Part shown: one piece after another, positions 31,228-40,699 of the stretch
Position numbering within the stretch: the stretch's first letter is position 1
Layout: every line of letters starts with the position of its first letter
From: Flavobacterium sharifuzzamanii
GTDB lineage: Bacteria > Bacteroidota > Bacteroidia > Flavobacteriales > Flavobacteriaceae
Assembly: GCF_003254585.1 (NCBI RefSeq)
Contig: NZ_QJGZ01000028.1
Span: forward strand, 1 to 64,000
DNA: 64,000 nt
Direction: 5' to 3'
Made by a program: the position numbers and the translations under genes
Notes under the pieces: generated by a model
What the model was told of the DNA's origin: nothing
What the model saw: only the letters and a program-made list of their open reading frames with translations
Database searches by the model: none

Positions 31228-31986
31228 TTAAAATTTAGCATAAATAATCAATCTTCTAAAGGCGTAAATAGACGGGACTATTGGAAAATAAGTATCTATT
31301 CTTTTTTTGAATTCAGCTGATAATGCTGCAAATTCCTTTTCTCCCAATTTTTCTTGATATACAGTTAATGCAGAGCCTGAAATGAAGTTAAAAAAATCAT
31401 CTTTTTTATTAGAAATTATAGGGTAAACTTTCTCGTAAAGAACCAAATTGTTGCCGCCATTTTCGAACAGGATTTTTGCGTATTCATCTAAAGTCAATAC
31501 TGGAGAAGGACGTGTCCAATTTTTGAGATATGTGGCAAAAGGCTCTTCTTGAACAAGCTGTAGAAGTATTTTATTCAAGATGTTTTCATTTTGCTGTGGC
31601 ATCTGGACTGCCAGTTGTCCGCCTGGATTTATTCGGGAGATAATTTTCGGAAAAAGTTCGTTGTGGTTATCAATCCATTGCAATGCGGCGTTCGAAAAAA
31701 TTAAATCCCATTTGGTTTCGTCGTTGATCTGCTCTAAAATCGTTTTTTCTTTAAATTCAAGATTTTCTTGCACTGGAGCTTTTGCCAGCATTTCAGCAGA
31801 ATTATCAATGCCAAGAACAAACGGATTAGTTAATTTTTGATGCAATTTTTGGGTAAGTTCACCCGTTCCGCATCCGAGGTCTACAACTTTCAGATTGGGT
31901 TTGTCAATAATATGACTTGTTAGATCATCAAACGGTTTAGAACGTTCTTCTTTAAACTCATTGTATTTTTTCGGATCCCAAGTCAT
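31228..31986 (-). CDS. class I SAM-dependent methyltransferase, trans-aconitate 2-methyltransferase-like
   Basis: The SAM-binding motif I is VVDLGCGTGELTQKL, motif II lies around FVLGIDNSAEMLAKA, and DLIFSNAALQWIDNH is typical of the Tam/UbiE group. The N-terminal TWDPKKYNEFKEERSKPFDDL strongly resembles trans-aconitate methyltransferases, which detoxify a side product of aconitase. The 252-residue length also fits. Assigning trans-aconitate as substrate is inference from overall resemblance. It is a single gene on the minus strand about 5 kb from the aconitases. Confidence 0.75.
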   Translation of the reverse strand: MTWDPKKYNEFKEERSKPFDDLTSHIIDKPNLKVVDLGCGTGELTQKLHQKLTNPFVLGIDNSAEMLAKAPVQENLEFKEKTILEQINDETKWDLIFSNAALQWIDNHNELFPKIISRINPGGQLAVQMPQQNENILNKILLQLVQEEPFATYLKNWTRPSPVLTLDEYAKILFENGGNNLVLYEKVYPIISNKKDDFFNFISGSALTVYQEKLGEKEFAALSAEFKKRIDTYFPIVPSIYAFRRLIIYAKF

Positions 31987-32089
31987 GATTTTCTTTTTCT
32001 TTTAAAGTTAAAGAAAATTTCTTTTGCTTCTAAAGGAAGATATGGTACATCTCATTTATCTTAAAAGCTAATATGTTTATTAAGAATCT

Positions 32090-32485
32090 TTAGTCAAGTT
32101 CATGCCAAAAATGACCACAACCATTTTTGCATTCTGTATTTCTTCTTTCTGTATCTGTAATTTTAAAAATCCAAAGTAAAGAGATTATTACTTTTTTATT
32201 TTCATTTTTGGGTAATGAAGCCAATTTATTGAAAGCAATTTTAGTGGAAAAACTTTTTAAGATTACAATTGGCGTATAAGTTGGTTTTAGAGGAATAGTA
32301 TTTATTGCTCTTTGATAAGTTTCTGAATTATAATCGGTTTTATTTGGAATAGAGTTTAGAATATAAACTTGAAGTGTTTCAAAAATCTTGTCAAAACTAT
32401 TCTTTTCCAATAATAGTTCTAAACCAATATTGAAATCCACTTTGTCTTGAGCAATTTTATTGATTATTTCTTCCATTCTTTTCAA
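32090..32485 (-). CDS. hypothetical protein, possibly DUF5958
   Basis: A 131-residue protein with a helical N-terminus (EEIINKIAQDKVDFNIGLELL) and a C-terminal C-x3-C-x-H-x-W-H pattern (ECKNGCGHFWH), probably a metal-binding or structural cluster. The overall shape recalls the DUF5958 family, but I am not certain. The start may be the internal Met at residue 4. No neighbour suggests a function. Confidence 0.5.
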   Translation of the reverse strand: MKRMEEIINKIAQDKVDFNIGLELLLEKNSFDKIFETLQVYILNSIPNKTDYNSETYQRAINTIPLKPTYTPIVILKSFSTKIAFNKLASLPKNENKKVIISLLWIFKITDTERRNTECKNGCGHFWHELD

Positions 32486-32585
32486 GTTCTTTATTTTTCA
32501 TTAGGCAATTCGTAAAAATCAAATATATAAAAGTTGGAATTACTAATGTTGGTTTATATATCGTTTTTGAATGCACTTTTTGTTT

Positions 32586-32680
32586 GCGTGAGGGATAGGA
32601 GAGGCATCCTTTTATGGTGGGGTTCACCATAAAAGATAAAGTGGATAGCCCGACCAGTCTTTTTCGATGAGATACGCCCA
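32586..32680 (-). repeat. dispersed hairpin repeat, copy 1
   Basis: Read on the minus strand it has a GTCGGGCTATCC block, a hairpin made of TTTTATGGTG, loop AACCC and CACCATAAAA, then GGAT and a CTATCCCTCACGC block. The hairpin occupies 32606-32637 on the plus strand. The second copy at 50053-50124 has the same loop and frame but three compensated stem changes. It fills most of the 324-base gap 32486-32809. The remainder has no supported gene. Confidence 0.75.
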
Positions 32681-32809
32681 AAAGATTTTAATAAAGATTT
32701 GGGTTAAATCTTGATAAATATGATCTTTTTTAAGAATATATAGAATTTATAATTTAAAGATTAAGATTTCAGAAAAAAGTATATCTTTAGCCAACTTAAA
32801 CCAATAAAA

Positions 32810-34219
32810 ATGCAAGAAAACGACCAAGAACATTTTAAAAGAGAACTCGGACTCTTAGACGGAACCATGCTTGTGGTTGGCTCTATGATCGGATCCGGGA
32901 TATTTATTGTAAGCGCCGATATCGCTAGACAAGTAGGTTCGGCAGGATGGCTTACTTTAATCTGGCTTTTGTCTGGATTTATTACCGTTGTCGCAGCAGT
33001 CAGTTACGGCGAATTGAGTGCTATGTTCCCAAAAGCGGGAGGCCAATACGTTTACCTAAAAGAAGCTTATAACAAGCTGATTGCCTTTTTGTATGGCTGG
33101 AGTTTTTTTGCAGTTATTCAGACCGGAACTATTGCGGCTGTAGGAGTGGCTTTTTCTAAATTTGCTGCTTATTTGTATGAACCGCTAAGTGATGAAAATA
33201 TTCTTTACCAACTTGGTGCTTTTAAACTGAATGCAGCTCAACTAGTTTCGATTTTAACCATTATCATTCTGACTTTTATTAATAGTCGAGGGGTAAAAAA
33301 TGGAAAAATTCTACAAACTGTTTTAACAATAATTAAAATTTTGTCGCTTCTTGGATTAGTCGTTTTCGGATTAACGCTTGCCGCGAAAGCTTCTGTTTGG
33401 GATGCAAACTGGGCAGACGGATGGAGCACAAAAACATTTAACAAAGAAAGCGGATCATGGCTGCCAATTAGTGGAACAGCTTTGATTTCTGGAATTTCAG
33501 CGGCAATGGTTGGATCTTTATTCTCTAGTGATGCTTGGAACGGTGTGACTTTTATTGCTGGTGAAATTAAAAATCCGAAACGAAACGTGGGACTTAGTCT
33601 GTTTCTAGGAACTTTTATTGTGACTTCTCTTTATGTTGTGACAAATCTTATGTATTTGGCTGTAGTACCGTTTGATGAAATAGCAACAGCAAAATTTGAT
33701 CGTGTTGCAGTTGTGGCTTCAGATTATATTTTTGGAAATATTGGAGCGCTTATTATTGCAATTATGATTATGATTTCAACTTTTGCCTGCAATAACGGAT
33801 TAATTATGGCTGGTGCGAGAGTATATTATACTATGGCAAAAGATGGTTTGTTTTTCAAAAAAGCAGCTGTTTTAAACAGTTCGAGCGTTCCTGCTTGGGC
33901 ACTTTGGGCACAGTGTATTTGGGCTTCGGCTTTGTGCTTGACAGGGAAATATGGAGATTTGCTTGATTTTGTAATTATCATTGTATTGATTTTTTACATA
34001 CTTACGATCTACGGAATTTTTATTCTAAGAAAAAAAATGCCTGATGCAGAAAGACCTTATAAAGCATTTGGATATCCGTTTTTACCAATGTTATATATTG
34101 TTGTAGCATCAGCAATTTGTATTTCGTTATTAATTACAAAATTCTCAACCTGTGGTTGGGGAGTATTAATTATGTTAACTGGAATTCCAGTGTATTATTT
34201 AACAAAACCAAGTGAATAA
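32810..34219 (+). CDS. APC-family amino acid permease
   Basis: An inner-membrane amino acid transporter with 12 predicted membrane spans over 469 residues. The APC signature in helix 1 is GTMLVVGSMIGSGIFI, and helix 2-3 has SYGELSAMFPKAGGQYVYLKEAY, both typical of the L-type (LAT/SteT) group. The helix 6 region is GLSLFLGTFIVTSLYVVTNL. Exact substrate and whether it exchanges or symports cannot be read from sequence. It is a single gene followed by a strong terminator. Confidence 0.92.
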   Translation: MQENDQEHFKRELGLLDGTMLVVGSMIGSGIFIVSADIARQVGSAGWLTLIWLLSGFITVVAAVSYGELSAMFPKAGGQYVYLKEAYNKLIAFLYGWSFFAVIQTGTIAAVGVAFSKFAAYLYEPLSDENILYQLGAFKLNAAQLVSILTIIILTFINSRGVKNGKILQTVLTIIKILSLLGLVVFGLTLAAKASVWDANWADGWSTKTFNKESGSWLPISGTALISGISAAMVGSLFSSDAWNGVTFIAGEIKNPKRNVGLSLFLGTFIVTSLYVVTNLMYLAVVPFDEIATAKFDRVAVVASDYIFGNIGALIIAIMIMISTFACNNGLIMAGARVYYTMAKDGLFFKKAAVLNSSSVPAWALWAQCIWASALCLTGKYGDLLDFVIIIVLIFYILTIYGIFILRKKMPDAERPYKAFGYPFLPMLYIVVASAICISLLITKFSTCGWGVLIMLTGIPVYYLTKPSE

Positions 34220-34245
34220 TATTTTAGCTTCAATTAAAATTTAAT

Positions 34246-34283
34246 AAAAAAAGCATCTTGATCTTTCAAGATGCTTTTTTTTT
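34246..34283. terminator. bidirectional terminator after the permease gene
   Basis: AAGCATCTTG pairs perfectly with CAAGATGCTT, flanked by a long A run on the left and a T run on the right, between two convergent genes. Confidence 0.92.
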
Positions 34284-34295
34284 GCTTTATAGGTT

Positions 34296-34700
34296 TTAAG
34301 AATTAGATAAATCATTCGTAATTCTTTCTTCGGTTGGTCTTAAATAAAGAAGATAAACAATGAGAAGTATTCCAAACAAGATGAATTCGGGTTTAATGAA
34401 TAATATCAAAAAAGCGGCGCCTTCAAGAACCGCCCATCGCATAATAGAAGCAGTCTGGTAAACGGGAAGCTTGTCTTCGAGTTTTAGTTTCGGGTCGATC
34501 TGTTTTAATTGGGCTTTAAATAATATGCTGCTTGAAACAAAGGCAAGAATCGGAATAAGAAGATATAGTATTGAATTCGAGTCAATAGCAGGAATATTTA
34601 GTGTTTCTAATGAAATATCTCCTACAATGAAATATACAATAATTGTCCCGGCACAAATGCCAAAATGAATAATTTGTAAGGTTCTGATTTTTTCAGTCAT
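34296..34700 (-). CDS. small integral membrane protein of unknown function
   Basis: A 134-residue protein with four predicted membrane spans (about residues 8-27, 43-63, 85-102 and 104-121) and a short polar loop (QLKQIDPKLKLEDKLPVYQ) between the second and third. I do not recognise the family with confidence; similar short four-helix proteins are common in Flavobacterium. No conserved catalytic motif is visible. It is a single gene with a terminator close behind its stop. Confidence 0.6.
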   Translation of the reverse strand: MTEKIRTLQIIHFGICAGTIIVYFIVGDISLETLNIPAIDSNSILYLLIPILAFVSSSILFKAQLKQIDPKLKLEDKLPVYQTASIMRWAVLEGAAFLILFIKPEFILFGILLIVYLLYLRPTEERITNDLSNS

Positions 34701-34804
34701 AATTTGGTTTAGATTTGAGGTTGATTATGCAAGTTAATGCTAATTATTTTTAAATAAACAAATTAAGATCTTGATTTTAGCAAATGATGTAGTTGTAAAC
34801 AAAA

Positions 34805-34830
34805 AAAAGACACTAGAATTAGTGTCTTTT
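34805..34830 (-). terminator. terminator after the DUF1810 gene
   Basis: A perfect 11-bp stem, AAAAGACACTA with TAGTGTCTTTT, around a GAAT loop, followed on the minus strand by further T. It lies 28 bases after the DUF1810 stop. Confidence 0.85.
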
Positions 34831-34858
34831 AAATGTAAATAATCGCTGTAAACTCGAG

Positions 34859-35320
34859 TTATATTGTAACTGGTTCATCAACAGATTTTATAGTTGAATT
34901 AATAATAGACAAAGTAAGCGGATCGTTTTCTCCAGAGAAGAAAGCTTCCAGAATTTCCTGAAATATCGGATTTGCATTTTCTACCAAAGAAAACAAAGTC
35001 ATGCAAGAACGTAATTTTCGGGCATCTAAGTCTCCAAAAATTCCATCAGCCGATTTCATTTTAAAGGTCAATAGCAATTCTGAAATTTCAATTAAATGTT
35101 TTCCTAGAATAGGATGTTCCAAATAATCTGAAGCTTCTTTTAAATCATTAATGGCATAAAGATTTGCAGTATCGCTTTTGCCCAATCCTTTAATTTGAGG
35201 AAAAATAAACCACATCCAATGCGTCTCTTTTTTCCCTTTTCCTATTTCAGAAAGAGCAGTAAGATAAAGTTTGTTTTGCGCATCTAAGAAGCGCGCTAAA
35301 TCGTTGTTTGAATAAGCCAT
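34859..35320 (-). CDS. DUF1810 family protein
   Basis: A 153-residue protein matching the DUF1810 pattern: DLARFLDAQNKLYLTALSEIGKGKKETHWMWFIFPQIKGLG, then LGKHLIEISELLL and DARKLRSCMTLFSLV. DUF1810 proteins are helical and related by fold to poly-ADP-ribose-linked calpastatin-like proteins. Their role is unknown. It is a stand-alone gene, with the short gap upstream (35321-35477) showing no gene. Confidence 0.88.
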   Translation of the reverse strand: MAYSNNDLARFLDAQNKLYLTALSEIGKGKKETHWMWFIFPQIKGLGKSDTANLYAINDLKEASDYLEHPILGKHLIEISELLLTFKMKSADGIFGDLDARKLRSCMTLFSLVENANPIFQEILEAFFSGENDPLTLSIINSTIKSVDEPVTI

Positions 35321-35477
35321 TACGGTATTATATTTTTTTAAAAGGTTGCAAAAATAGTAAAAAAGGAAGGTTCAGCCTAATAAAACGTTCATACAATCAG
35401 TATTTTAACTTTTTTCGACAGAATTTTCCTCGTTGAAATTAAGCTAATAAATCAGCTAGTTTTTAGTTCTGAATGCA

Positions 35478-36104
35478 TTACGTATTACGTTGCGTTTGCC
35501 TAAAAGTTAAATTTATTCTAGGCAAAACTTTGCGCGCTGTTTTGGGTACATGATGTTGCCAAAAACTATTGGTAGTCCCCGCCATCAGTAGGAAAGATCC
35601 ATGATGAAGCGGAATTTCAACCAATGGAATATCCTTTCTAAATTTGTGGCGAAGTTTAAACATTCTGGTTTCTCCAAAAGTCACAGAAGCTATAATTGGA
35701 TCTTTGCCAGATTTGTCTTCTCGGTCACTATGCCAGCCTACGCCGTCTTTTCCGTTTCGGTATAAATTTAACAGAAGACTGTTAAAATCGAGTTGGGTTT
35801 CTTTTTCCACGCGACTTCTGATTTTTAATAATTCATACGTCCAATCAGGTCCGTTTGGATCTGCTCCTTCGTTGTCTTTATCTTCGTACCACGCAATCAT
35901 TCTGGGAACAGTATAGGTTTTATCATAAATTTCCATTTCATATTCTCTCCATTTCGTTTTACGCAGTATTCTTTCATAAAAAGAATCCGATTCTTCTTTG
36001 CTGAAGAAATTTTCAATCAGAATTAGTTCGCAATCCGGAAGATCAAATATTTTTTTACCTCCGTGCCCAGTGGTAAATAATTCGGTGTCGGTAAATAGTG
36101 TCAT
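35478..36104 (-). CDS. AlkB-like 2-oxoglutarate/Fe(II) dioxygenase
   Basis: It likely removes alkyl groups from damaged bases in DNA or RNA by oxidative demethylation. The iron ligands fit WHSDRE (His, Asp) and the later histidine in FWQHHVPKT. The 2-oxoglutarate-binding arginine is in RINLTFR. NLYRNGKDGVGWHSD and SVTFGETRMFKLRHK are typical of the human ALKBH2/3-like branch. Length is 208 residues. It starts 41 bases after the exonuclease/GIY-YIG gene, so it may be the last gene of the damage-response block. Confidence 0.92.
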   Translation of the reverse strand: MTLFTDTELFTTGHGGKKIFDLPDCELILIENFFSKEESDSFYERILRKTKWREYEMEIYDKTYTVPRMIAWYEDKDNEGADPNGPDWTYELLKIRSRVEKETQLDFNSLLLNLYRNGKDGVGWHSDREDKSGKDPIIASVTFGETRMFKLRHKFRKDIPLVEIPLHHGSFLLMAGTTNSFWQHHVPKTARKVLPRINLTFRQTQRNT

Positions 36105-36145
36105 AATTTTGATTTTTACAGCTCTATTTTTCTCTAATTTTGATT

Positions 36146-37525
36146 TTAGACTAAGAAATGCTTTTTAAAGAATACTTTTCTAGGATGCTTTTCTGCATAA
36201 GAAAAAATCAGTTGCTCAATATATTGATTGCTTTTATAGGGCGTAACATAATTTTTTACGTCTGAAGGCTCATGAATCGAAACATCAGAAGGAAGATATC
36301 CCATGCCATAAAAATGCCCGTTTTCGATCCAAATACAGCTGCGTTCTTCTTTTGATTTTCCTTTGTCAATAATGGCAAAAGAAGGTCTGTTATTCAATAG
36401 ATAATCAATGGCATTATCGACTTGTGCATTATGCATTATAGCATCGGGAAGACTTTGAGGACTATTATTATAGAAAAAATCTCCCTCTTCAGATCTTGAA
36501 TATTTGCAGAAACGATGATCGATTTCAAAACGTTCGGCAAGATTTCGAAGTAAATTGATGCCTTCATGCAAACTGCTAAATTCATGAATGCAAACCTGAA
36601 ACTTACTTACTTTGCCAATAGCGAGATATTTGTAGCCATTTCTAGCTTCGTACTGATAAATACCAAATTTAGCTTCAAAGCGTTTTAAGGCTCTATTATA
36701 AGTCGGCCAAAGTTTTTTGATTTCGGTACATTCTAAAAGAAGCGCCATTAATTCAGTAGCGCAGATTTCAAAAGAAATTCCGTGAATATCTCTCAGAAAA
36801 TGTTGTCTCTGCGGATTGATATTATTACCACTGAAATGAGAAGAAACACGTTTTTTTAAATTAATCGCTTTTCCAACATAAATCACTTTTTTTGCCTGAT
36901 TGTAGAAATAATACACGCCGGGTTTATCGGGTAAATTATTGAAATCATCTGGCGGAAGATTAGGAGGCAAGCGCTGGTCCTGTGCTGTTTTTTTAATCAT
37001 TTTTTCGATTTCTCCAGCATCGTCCCATTCTAGCAAAAGAGAAAACAAAAGTGCAGTAGCATCTGCATCTCCGCCGGCACGGTGTCTGTTTTCTAAATTG
37101 ATATTTAAAGAATTGCAAAGATTCCCTAAACTGTAAGAACCCAATCCAGGTTTGATTTTTCTGGCAGCGCGAACCGTACAAAGCTTTTTGGCGGACCATT
37201 TAAAGCCGGCTTGTTCCAGCTGATGATGAACGAATGAATAATCGAAATTGACATTATGTGCAACGAAAATGCGATCAGTAAGCATTTCCAAAACTTTCTC
37301 AGAAATATCGTCAAAGATTGGCGCATTGGCTACCATTTCGTTATTAATGCCCGTTAATCCAAAAATAGAAGGAGGTATGTCCTGTTCGGGATTTACAAGT
37401 GTTTCGTAACGATCCAGTACATTTTTACCATCATGAATAATGATCGCAATTTCTGTAATGCGGCTGCCACTGGCATTTCCGCCTGTGGTTTCAATATCGA
37501 CTATAGCATATTCCGTATTTTTCAT
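36146..37525 (-). CDS. DEDD exonuclease fused to GIY-YIG nuclease (DnaQ-UvrC/Cho-like)
   Basis: The N-terminal domain (about residues 1-175) is a DnaQ/epsilon-type 3'-5' exonuclease with Asp10/Glu12 in VDIETTG, the AHNVNFDYSFV motif and HRAGGDADAT. The following domain (from about residue 200) is a GIY-YIG endonuclease (PGVYYFYNQ to VIYVGKAINLKKRVSSHF) as in UvrC and Cho. The C-terminal 150 residues have no obvious domain. The fusion suggests nicking near damage and trimming. It lies between the alkB-like gene and the second dnaE gene on the same strand. Confidence 0.92.
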   Translation of the reverse strand: MKNTEYAIVDIETTGGNASGSRITEIAIIIHDGKNVLDRYETLVNPEQDIPPSIFGLTGINNEMVANAPIFDDISEKVLEMLTDRIFVAHNVNFDYSFVHHQLEQAGFKWSAKKLCTVRAARKIKPGLGSYSLGNLCNSLNINLENRHRAGGDADATALLFSLLLEWDDAGEIEKMIKKTAQDQRLPPNLPPDDFNNLPDKPGVYYFYNQAKKVIYVGKAINLKKRVSSHFSGNNINPQRQHFLRDIHGISFEICATELMALLLECTEIKKLWPTYNRALKRFEAKFGIYQYEARNGYKYLAIGKVSKFQVCIHEFSSLHEGINLLRNLAERFEIDHRFCKYSRSEEGDFFYNNSPQSLPDAIMHNAQVDNAIDYLLNNRPSFAIIDKGKSKEERSCIWIENGHFYGMGYLPSDVSIHEPSDVKNYVTPYKSNQYIEQLIFSYAEKHPRKVFFKKHFLV

Positions 37526-37562
37526 CTTTATATAACGTAAGTTGTTCTTTAGTTATTTAAAA

Positions 37563-37632
37563 TTTAACACATAGATTTAAAGTTAAAAATGGCATTTCTA
37601 CAAGCTAATAAACTATTTTTCTATGTGTTAAA
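37563..37632. repeat. palindromic repeat (ACACATAG family) between dnaE-like and exonuclease genes
   Basis: TTTAACACATAG (37563-37574) pairs perfectly with CTATGTGTTAAA (37621-37632) across a 46-base loop. The same ACACATAG word forms the ends of the repeat in the kdpA-kdpB gap (53191-53334). Confidence 0.65.
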
Positions 37633-37645
37633 TCATTCTACTTAT

Positions 37646-40600
37646 TTAAAACTTCATTCGGTGTCTCGGCAAATTAATTTCATGTCCCTGCGGATAAGGT
37701 TTTCTATGAGTAAGGCTTATATCTTCTTTAATTTGGTTTTGTGTTCTATATTGATCTTTCGAATCCATATAGCGCGGATCTGGAATAAAAGGCATTTTTG
37801 CCATTTTGAGAATCGTAATGGTCGGAAAATGATAATCAACCTCAACATTTCCTAACAAAAGATAACAGCCTCCTCCCTGAAATGGATATTTTTCTAAACT
37901 ATCAGGAAAATGTGCTGTGTCAAAATAAGTGCCTTCATGATCGATCCAGGTTCCAAAATACATGGTTCCTTTTTTGGTTGGGACGTGTTTTCTGGAAATG
38001 AGATAGGCCAGCATTCTAACTTGTTTTTTATGATATTGAACTAAATCTTTAGCCATCACATCACCGCGATGTTTGGTTTGTAAAAGATCAAAAACCGTAC
38101 AGGAAACAGGAAAACTCAAAAGCTCAATTTCGTCAAAAGCGTCTTCAAAAACAGAACGTTCCAATGTTGGGAGTTTATATTCTTTGACTGGTTCCTGCAG
38201 TAATTTTAAATCTCTATTTTCAGGTTTAAAATTATTCAACAGTAGACTGGCAGTTACCAAAAGCTGATTTTTGGTTTTTCCTGTAAAACGAAAAGCGTCA
38301 ATGAAAATCATAGTTTTAACGCCTTCGATTCCAATTGGAATTCGGTTGATAAAATCTTCCAGAGAATTAAAATCACCCTTTTTATTTCGATCTTCTTCAA
38401 TTAAATGCGCGATTTTAGATTCTAAACTTTGAATGTGCATAAAACCTAAATAAATATCTGTACCATACAAAGTGGTCTGATATTCACTTTTATTCACACA
38501 CGGATTATGAATTGTTCCGCCAGACATTCTTGCTTCGTGTACATACACTTCAGTTCTGTAAAATCCGCCCTGATTGTTGATTACTGCCGTCATAAATTCA
38601 ACAGGATAATTGACTTTCAGATATAAACTCTGATAACTTTCGACCGCATAAGAAGCCGAGTGTGCCTTGCAAAAAGAATATCCTGCGAAAGATTCAATTT
38701 GGCGATAAATTTCCTGACTCAAAGTTTCAGGATGCCCTTTTTGAGCACAGCTCGCAAAGAAATTATCTTTTACTTTTTGCAACGCTTCCAAAGATCTTCC
38801 TTTTCCCGACATGGCACGACGAAGAATATCACCGTCAGGAGCGGGAAGTCCGCCGTAATGCTGGGCAATTTTAATGACATCTTCCTGATAAACCATAATG
38901 CCGTAAGTTTCGCCAAGATGTTCCTTGAAAACCTCATGAAAATACTCAAACTGAGTTGGGTTATTATGACGGAAAATATACTCCTTCATCATTCCTGATT
39001 GTGCTACTCCGGGACGAATAATAGACGACGCGGCAACCAGAATTTTATAATTATCACAATTTAGTCGACGCAATAATCCTCGCATCGCAGGACTTTCGAT
39101 ATAAAAACAGCCAATCGTATTTCCTTTTGCTAAATAAGAATTGCAAACAGCCTCGTCTTTAGAGATTGAAGTATCTCGAATATCTACTTTTATACCTCGG
39201 TTTTTGGCGATCAGTTTTACGCTGTCGTCAATATGGCCAATGCCTCGCTGACTTAGAATATCAAATTTGTCGAAACCAATTTCTTCGGCAATGTGCATAT
39301 CAAAAAGCACAATTGGAAATCCTTTTGGAGGCATTTCCAATGGTGTATAATTCGTAATTGGTTCTTCAGAAATCAAAATTCCACACGCATGCATACTTCG
39401 TTGGTTGGGATATTTCTGCATCATTTTTCCGTATTCCTGAACCAATTTTACAATTTTGTTTGTTGGATGAAGTTCTTCTGGATTTTTTGCCAAAAGATCT
39501 AATTCTTCTTTAGGAAGACCAAAAACTTTTCCGACTTCTCTAAAAATGGATCTATATTTAAACTCGACGTTCGTTCCGCAAAAAGCAACATGATCTTTAC
39601 CGTATTTTCCAAAGATATATTCTAAAATTGTGTTACGCTCCTGCCAACTCCAGTCAATATCAAAATCGGGTGGTGTTTTACGGTTTAGATTTAAAAAGCG
39701 TTCAAAATATAAATCGAGTTCAATAGGGCAGATATCGGTAATTCCGAGACAATAGGCAATGATGCTGTTGGCACCGCTTCCGCGACCAATGTGCATAAAA
39801 CCTTGGCTATTGCTATATTGAATAATATCCCAAGTGATTAAAAAATAACCACTGAATTCTAATTCATCAATAACTTTTAATTCTTTTTCTACGCGAGCTT
39901 TTGCTTCAATATTTTCGTTTCCGTAACGTTTGTAGAATCCTTCCCAAGCCAATTCGGTTAGTTTTTCTAAATCTTTTTGACGGTTTTCAGTATAGAACTT
40001 TTTATTTCTTTTAGCCGAAAAATCGTATTGAAAATTACACTCGTCAATGATACGTTGTGTATTTAAAATAATTTCAGGGTATTTTTCATAAAAAGGCAAA
40101 AGAGATTCTATTGGTTTCATCACATCAGAAACTTTGCAATAATCAGCTTCTGTAAGTTTCGATAAAATAATATTCGTATCAATAGCACGAAGTACTTTAT
40201 GCAGGTTATATTCTTTTTTATTGCTAAAAGTAACAGGCTGTAAAATCACCATTTTGGAGATTTTATTTTTATGTTTTGAAGTTAAAAGACTTGAAACTTC
40301 TTCGGGACGAACTCCGATAAATTCATTTTCAAAAAGTGTTTCGGGAGCATTTTCTAAAGTATAGATCACAAAAACCGATTTGAATTTTGGAGCACGCAAA
40401 GGCAAAGTTTCTCCGCTGAAATTATGGTCAGTTAAGAATCTGTTCATCTCTGCTAAGCCTTCTGCATTTTTAGCAAGACCAATATATCGGAATTGATGAT
40501 TGCATCGAAATTCTATTCCAACCAATGGTTTAATTTCTTTTTCCTGACACGCTTTTATAAAATCGTAAATTCCTGTAACGGTATTAATATCTGTCAATGC

Positions 40601-40699
40601 CATTGCTTTTAGGCCATGCAAAACGGCTTCAGCAATCAATTCCTTAAGCGGAATTGTGCCGTAACGTAATGAATGGTAGGAATGACAATTGAGATACAT
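37646..40699 (-). CDS. DNA polymerase III alpha subunit, error-prone (DnaE2/ImuC-like)
   Basis: A C-family replicative-type polymerase, but short (1017 residues against about 1160 or more for housekeeping DnaE). The N-terminal PHP domain begins CHSYHSLRYGTIPLKEL. The palm aspartates are in PPDFDIDW (Asp345, Asp347). GRGSGANSIIAYCLGITDICPIELDLYFERFLN and the finger region are intact, and a C-terminal OB-like part is present. Its start overlaps the last base of the Y-family polymerase stop codon. That coupling and the nearby repressor strongly suggest a damage-induced translesion polymerase rather than the main replicase. Confidence 0.9.
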   Translation of the reverse strand: MYLNCHSYHSLRYGTIPLKELIAEAVLHGLKAMALTDINTVTGIYDFIKACQEKEIKPLVGIEFRCNHQFRYIGLAKNAEGLAEMNRFLTDHNFSGETLPLRAPKFKSVFVIYTLENAPETLFENEFIGVRPEEVSSLLTSKHKNKISKMVILQPVTFSNKKEYNLHKVLRAIDTNIILSKLTEADYCKVSDVMKPIESLLPFYEKYPEIILNTQRIIDECNFQYDFSAKRNKKFYTENRQKDLEKLTELAWEGFYKRYGNENIEAKARVEKELKVIDELEFSGYFLITWDIIQYSNSQGFMHIGRGSGANSIIAYCLGITDICPIELDLYFERFLNLNRKTPPDFDIDWSWQERNTILEYIFGKYGKDHVAFCGTNVEFKYRSIFREVGKVFGLPKEELDLLAKNPEELHPTNKIVKLVQEYGKMMQKYPNQRSMHACGILISEEPITNYTPLEMPPKGFPIVLFDMHIAEEIGFDKFDILSQRGIGHIDDSVKLIAKNRGIKVDIRDTSISKDEAVCNSYLAKGNTIGCFYIESPAMRGLLRRLNCDNYKILVAASSIIRPGVAQSGMMKEYIFRHNNPTQFEYFHEVFKEHLGETYGIMVYQEDVIKIAQHYGGLPAPDGDILRRAMSGKGRSLEALQKVKDNFFASCAQKGHPETLSQEIYRQIESFAGYSFCKAHSASYAVESYQSLYLKVNYPVEFMTAVINNQGGFYRTEVYVHEARMSGGTIHNPCVNKSEYQTTLYGTDIYLGFMHIQSLESKIAHLIEEDRNKKGDFNSLEDFINRIPIGIEGVKTMIFIDAFRFTGKTKNQLLVTASLLLNNFKPENRDLKLLQEPVKEYKLPTLERSVFEDAFDEIELLSFPVSCTVFDLLQTKHRGDVMAKDLVQYHKKQVRMLAYLISRKHVPTKKGTMYFGTWIDHEGTYFDTAHFPDSLEKYPFQGGGCYLLLGNVEVDYHFPTITILKMAKMPFIPDPRYMDSKDQYRTQNQIKEDISLTHRKPYPQGHEINLPRHRMKF

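Noticed and set aside
32457..32681. A 74-codon minus-strand open frame upstream of the DUF5958-like gene
   Set aside because: It runs through the dispersed hairpin repeat, overlaps the start of the neighbouring gene, and has no protein-like composition beyond the repeat-derived part.
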